From Guptibacillus hwajinpoensis (GTDB lineage Bacteria > Bacillota > Bacilli > Bacillales > Guptibacillaceae): a stretch of DNA of 64,000 nucleotides. The notes beneath the pieces were generated by a model that did no database searches, was not told where the DNA came from, and saw only the letters and a program-made list of their open reading frames with translations. Of this stretch, positions 61,909 through 64,000 are shown one piece after another. The first letter of the stretch is position 1; each line of letters starts with the position of its first letter. The stretch covers positions 1 to 64,000 of the forward strand of contig NZ_JAIVAE010000009.1 of assembly GCF_020171785.1 (NCBI RefSeq). Direction: 5' to 3'. Position numbers and translations under genes: made by a program.

Positions 61909-62901
61909 ATGTCTGAGTTAACTGTAGAAAATTTATATAACGTGTTAGATGAATCAACACTTGTTATTCAAAATAAGTTAGAGATGTCTTATCTTGAAGC
62001 GCTGGTCGAGACAGGTTTAAATATATTTGAAAATAAAGTCCTTCAAGAAGAACTAGATGCTGATACGGTTGTACGCCTTAAAAATCTGTATGACGCTTGT
62101 AGTCTTGATGGAGCGGAACAGGAGACAGTGCGGAAAGGTATTCAACTGGCCCTGCTTAAAGGAATGAAAAAAGGTATTCAACCTCACCATGCAATGACAC
62201 CAGATAGCGTGGCGCATTTAATTGGGTATCTTGTGAAAAAATATAAAGAGGTTCTAAATCTTGATCATATGAAGATTCTTGATCCTGCTGTTGGTACAGG
62301 GAATTTGCTAACGTCAGTCCTCAATCAATTGGATGGAGAGAACGTAGAAGCGTATGGTGTAGAACCCGACGATCTACTCTTGCACCTTGGATTTGTTAAT
62401 GCTAACTTGCAAAAGCATCAGGTGGAATTTCTTCATCAGGATAGTGTGAAGCCACTCTACATTCCTCAAGTAAATACTGTAGTGACAGATTTACCTGTCG
62501 GATATTACCCACACGAAGAGGCAGCTGCGAAATATGAGTTGAAAGCGGAAGAGGGCATGTCTTATGTTCATCATCTCTTGATCGAACAAAGTTTAAACAT
62601 GACGGAAGACTCCGGTATGCTTTTCTTTATGATCCCAAACTTTCTCTTTGGAGATGATGGTGCAAAGCAAGTAAGAAATTTGCTCAACGATCGGTCTGTT
62701 ATTCATGGCATTATTCAGTTGCCAACTAGCTTGTTTGCCAATGAATCACAGGCAAAAAGTATCCTGGTTACTCAGAAAAAAGGGGAACACACGTTAAAAC
62801 CTAAGCAAGTGATGATGGCGAAACTTCCGTCGTTCTCAAATCGTGAAGCAATGCTGAACATGATGCAACAAATCAATGGTTGGTTTTCACAGCTTTCTTA
62901 A
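61909..62901 (+). CDS. ytxK: DNA-methylase-like SAM-dependent methyltransferase YtxK
   Basis: 330 residues. The helical N-terminal part is followed by an N6-adenine-methyltransferase-type Rossmann core with motif I DPAVGTGNLL (~residues 124-133). Motif IV, NPPY/F in active enzymes, reads DLPVGYYP here, so adenine methylation is doubtful. YtxK is linked to competence in B. subtilis (recalled). The frame opens at 61831, but AGGAGG fits ATG 61909. It precedes ackA as in B. subtilis. Confidence 0.9.
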   Translation: MSELTVENLYNVLDESTLVIQNKLEMSYLEALVETGLNIFENKVLQEELDADTVVRLKNLYDACSLDGAEQETVRKGIQLALLKGMKKGIQPHHAMTPDSVAHLIGYLVKKYKEVLNLDHMKILDPAVGTGNLLTSVLNQLDGENVEAYGVEPDDLLLHLGFVNANLQKHQVEFLHQDSVKPLYIPQVNTVVTDLPVGYYPHEEAAAKYELKAEEGMSYVHHLLIEQSLNMTEDSGMLFFMIPNFLFGDDGAKQVRNLLNDRSVIHGIIQLPTSLFANESQAKSILVTQKKGEHTLKPKQVMMAKLPSFSNREAMLNMMQQINGWFSQLS

Positions 62902-62945
62902 CAGAAGTGAAACGTTTACAAATCTGAATTGGCGGAATACTTGAA

Positions 62946-62960
62946 TGTAAGCGGTTTTCA
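62946..62960 (+). promoter_or_regulatory. Cre-like site upstream of ackA
   Basis: TGTAAGCGGTTTTCA reads like a cre with one extra base between the halves. It lies a few bases upstream of the -35, where CcpA activates ackA in B. subtilis. Confidence 0.55.
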
Positions 62961-62962
62961 TC

Positions 62963-62992
62963 TTGAATAAAGTAATGGTCGATGTTTAAATA
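62963..62992 (+). promoter_or_regulatory. Candidate ackA promoter
   Basis: TTGAAT, 17- to 18-bp spacer, TTAAAT/TAAATA. RNA would start about 63000 and carry a hairpin near its 5' end. Confidence 0.5.
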
Positions 62993-63007
62993 ATAAGAGT
63001 GCTAAAG

Positions 63008-63033
63008 ATAGAAGGGTCTTACCCTTCTATTTT
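63008..63033 (+). terminator. Hairpin in the ytxK-ackA interval
   Basis: A 10-bp perfect stem (63008-63017 with 63021-63030) and only TTT before CG. It may end ytxK transcripts or act in the ackA leader as a weak attenuator or RNA-stabilising 5' hairpin. Confidence 0.5.
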
Positions 63034-63075
63034 CGTGTCGTATTCTAATTTTATTGAATTAAAGGAGCTGTCACA

Positions 63076-64000
63076 TATGGCGAAAATAATCGCAATCAAC
63101 GCCGGTAGTTCTTCGTTGAAGTTTCAACTATTAAATATGCCGGAAGAAACTGTTATCACTAAAGGACTCGTGGAGAGAATCGGCCTTGATGACGCCATTT
63201 TTACAATAGAAGTGAACGGTGAAAAGAAAGAAGAAATTACTGATATTCCTGATCATGGAGTTGCGGTTAAAATGCTTCTAGATAAGCTGATTAGCTTCTC
63301 AATCATTTCTTCTTACGATGAAATTGAAGGTGTTGGACACCGTGTGGTTCATGGTGGTGAGAAATTTGATGACTCTGCATTGATTACGGATGATGTACTA
63401 GCTAGCATTGAAGAAGTATCAGAACTCGCTCCATTGCATAACCCTGCTCACCTTGTTGGGATTCGTGCATTCCGTGAAATTCTACCAGATGTTCCATCTG
63501 TAGCCGTATTTGATACAGCTTTCCATCAGTCTATGCCTGAGCAGTCGTTCCTATATAGTCTCCCTTACGATTATTATAAAGATTATGGAATTCGTAAGTA
63601 CGGCTTCCACGGTACTTCTCACCAGTATGTATCAGAGAGAGCGGCAGAGATGCTTGGTCGCCCGCTTGATCAATTGCGTCTCCTTTCTTGCCACCTTGGT
63701 AACGGTGCGAGTATTGCAGCTATTCAAGGCGGAAAGTCAATTGATACATCAATGGGCTTCACTCCACTAGCTGGTGTAACAATGGGAACTCGTTCAGGTA
63801 ACATTGACCCTGCTTTGATTCCATTTATTATGGACAAGACTGGTCAAACAGCAGAAGAAGTTATGAATACATTGAATAAGAAAAGTGGTCTTCTTGGAGT
63901 GTCTGGTTTCTCAAGTGATCTTCGCGATATCACTAGTAAAGCAGAAGCTGGAAATGAACGTGCTGAATTAGCACTAGAAGTATTTACTTCTCGTATTCAT
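63076..64000 (+). CDS. ackA: Acetate kinase (partial, cut by window edge)
   Basis: ATP-dependent acetate kinase, the overflow arm from acetyl phosphate to acetate. The first ~308 codons are present and the C-terminus runs past the right edge. Signature 1 [13 protein letters not shown] is at the N-terminus; [30 protein letters not shown] and [10 protein letters not shown] are intact. Ribosome site AAAGGAGC. Preceded by a cre-like activation site, a promoter and a hairpin. Confidence 0.97.

Noticed and set aside
1-64000. CRISPR arrays, insertion sequences, prophage, toxin-antitoxin or defence islands
   Set aside because: No repeat arrays, transposase, integrase or phage-like genes were seen; gene order follows the conserved Bacillus core throughout.

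Overview
The window is one continuous stretch of low-GC Bacillaceae chromosome with no mobile element, tRNA, CRISPR array or prophage. Gene order matches, with local insertions, the Bacillus subtilis arm that runs from ytzE through amyX, trmB, sftA, murC, ccpA, acsA, tyrS, rpsD, ezrA, thiI, sspA and sppA to ackA (gene order recalled from memory, not searched). An alpha/beta small acid-soluble spore protein gene with a good sigma-G promoter, ytfJ (gerW family), and ytxGHJ behind a sigma-H-type promoter indicate an endospore former. The species cannot be fixed from the sequence; a Bacillus relative outside the B. subtilis group fits best.

Layout. 1-9.7 kb: small DeoR-type regulator (ytzE-like), K+ channel, dipeptidase PepV, cysteine synthase, thpR with an lrgAB/pftAB-like membrane pair, pullulanase amyX, ytmP, ytzH and an unannotated 31-residue CydS-like membrane peptide. 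9.9-15.3 kb: trmB, ytnP, then the fructose operon fruR-fruK-fruA with a four-fold tandem operator and a cre-like site. 15.5-22.9 kb: proC, an unknown membrane-anchored secreted protein, ytzB, ytoP, a DUF84 NTPase, ytoQ, a lone EIIC-like permease, ytpP-ytpQ-ytpR. 23-30 kb: sftA translocase, short nicotinate phosphoribosyltransferase, murC, ytxG-ytxH-ytxJ. 30-37 kb: aroA, ccpA, and the acuABC/acsA divergon. 37-48 kb: a large class A PBP, T-box tyrS, rpsD with an S4-type leader, a methionine gamma-lyase-like gene behind a perfect cre, free-Met-sulfoxide reductase, refZ, hisJ, ezrA. 48-64 kb: braB, cysteine desulfurase and thiI, sspA, ytcI, a murG paralogue, ytcJ, NAD kinase, sppA-yteJ, ytfI-ytfJ, tpx, ytxK, and ackA, which runs off the right edge.

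Carbon overflow metabolism is the main common thread. CcpA is encoded here, and cre-like sites lie at the fructose operon, downstream of fruA, between acuA and acsA, at the methionine gamma-lyase-like gene and at ackA. AcsA and AckA are the two routes between acetate and acetyl-CoA, and AcuA/AcuC would set AcsA activity by lysine acetylation. A second thread is division and envelope: SftA, EzrA, RefZ, MurC, the MurG paralogue and the class A PBP. A third is sulfur and thiol chemistry: CysK-like, IscS-ThiI, gamma-lyase, fRMsr, Tpx, YtpP and YtxJ.

I found no clear new multi-gene system. The observations best worth checking are the orphan CydS-like micropeptide at 9623-9718, a promoter-driven short transcription unit at 550-730 on the minus strand, a structured leader between amyX and ytmP whose promoter sits inside the amyX terminator, and a hairpin able to hide the ytzH ribosome binding site.
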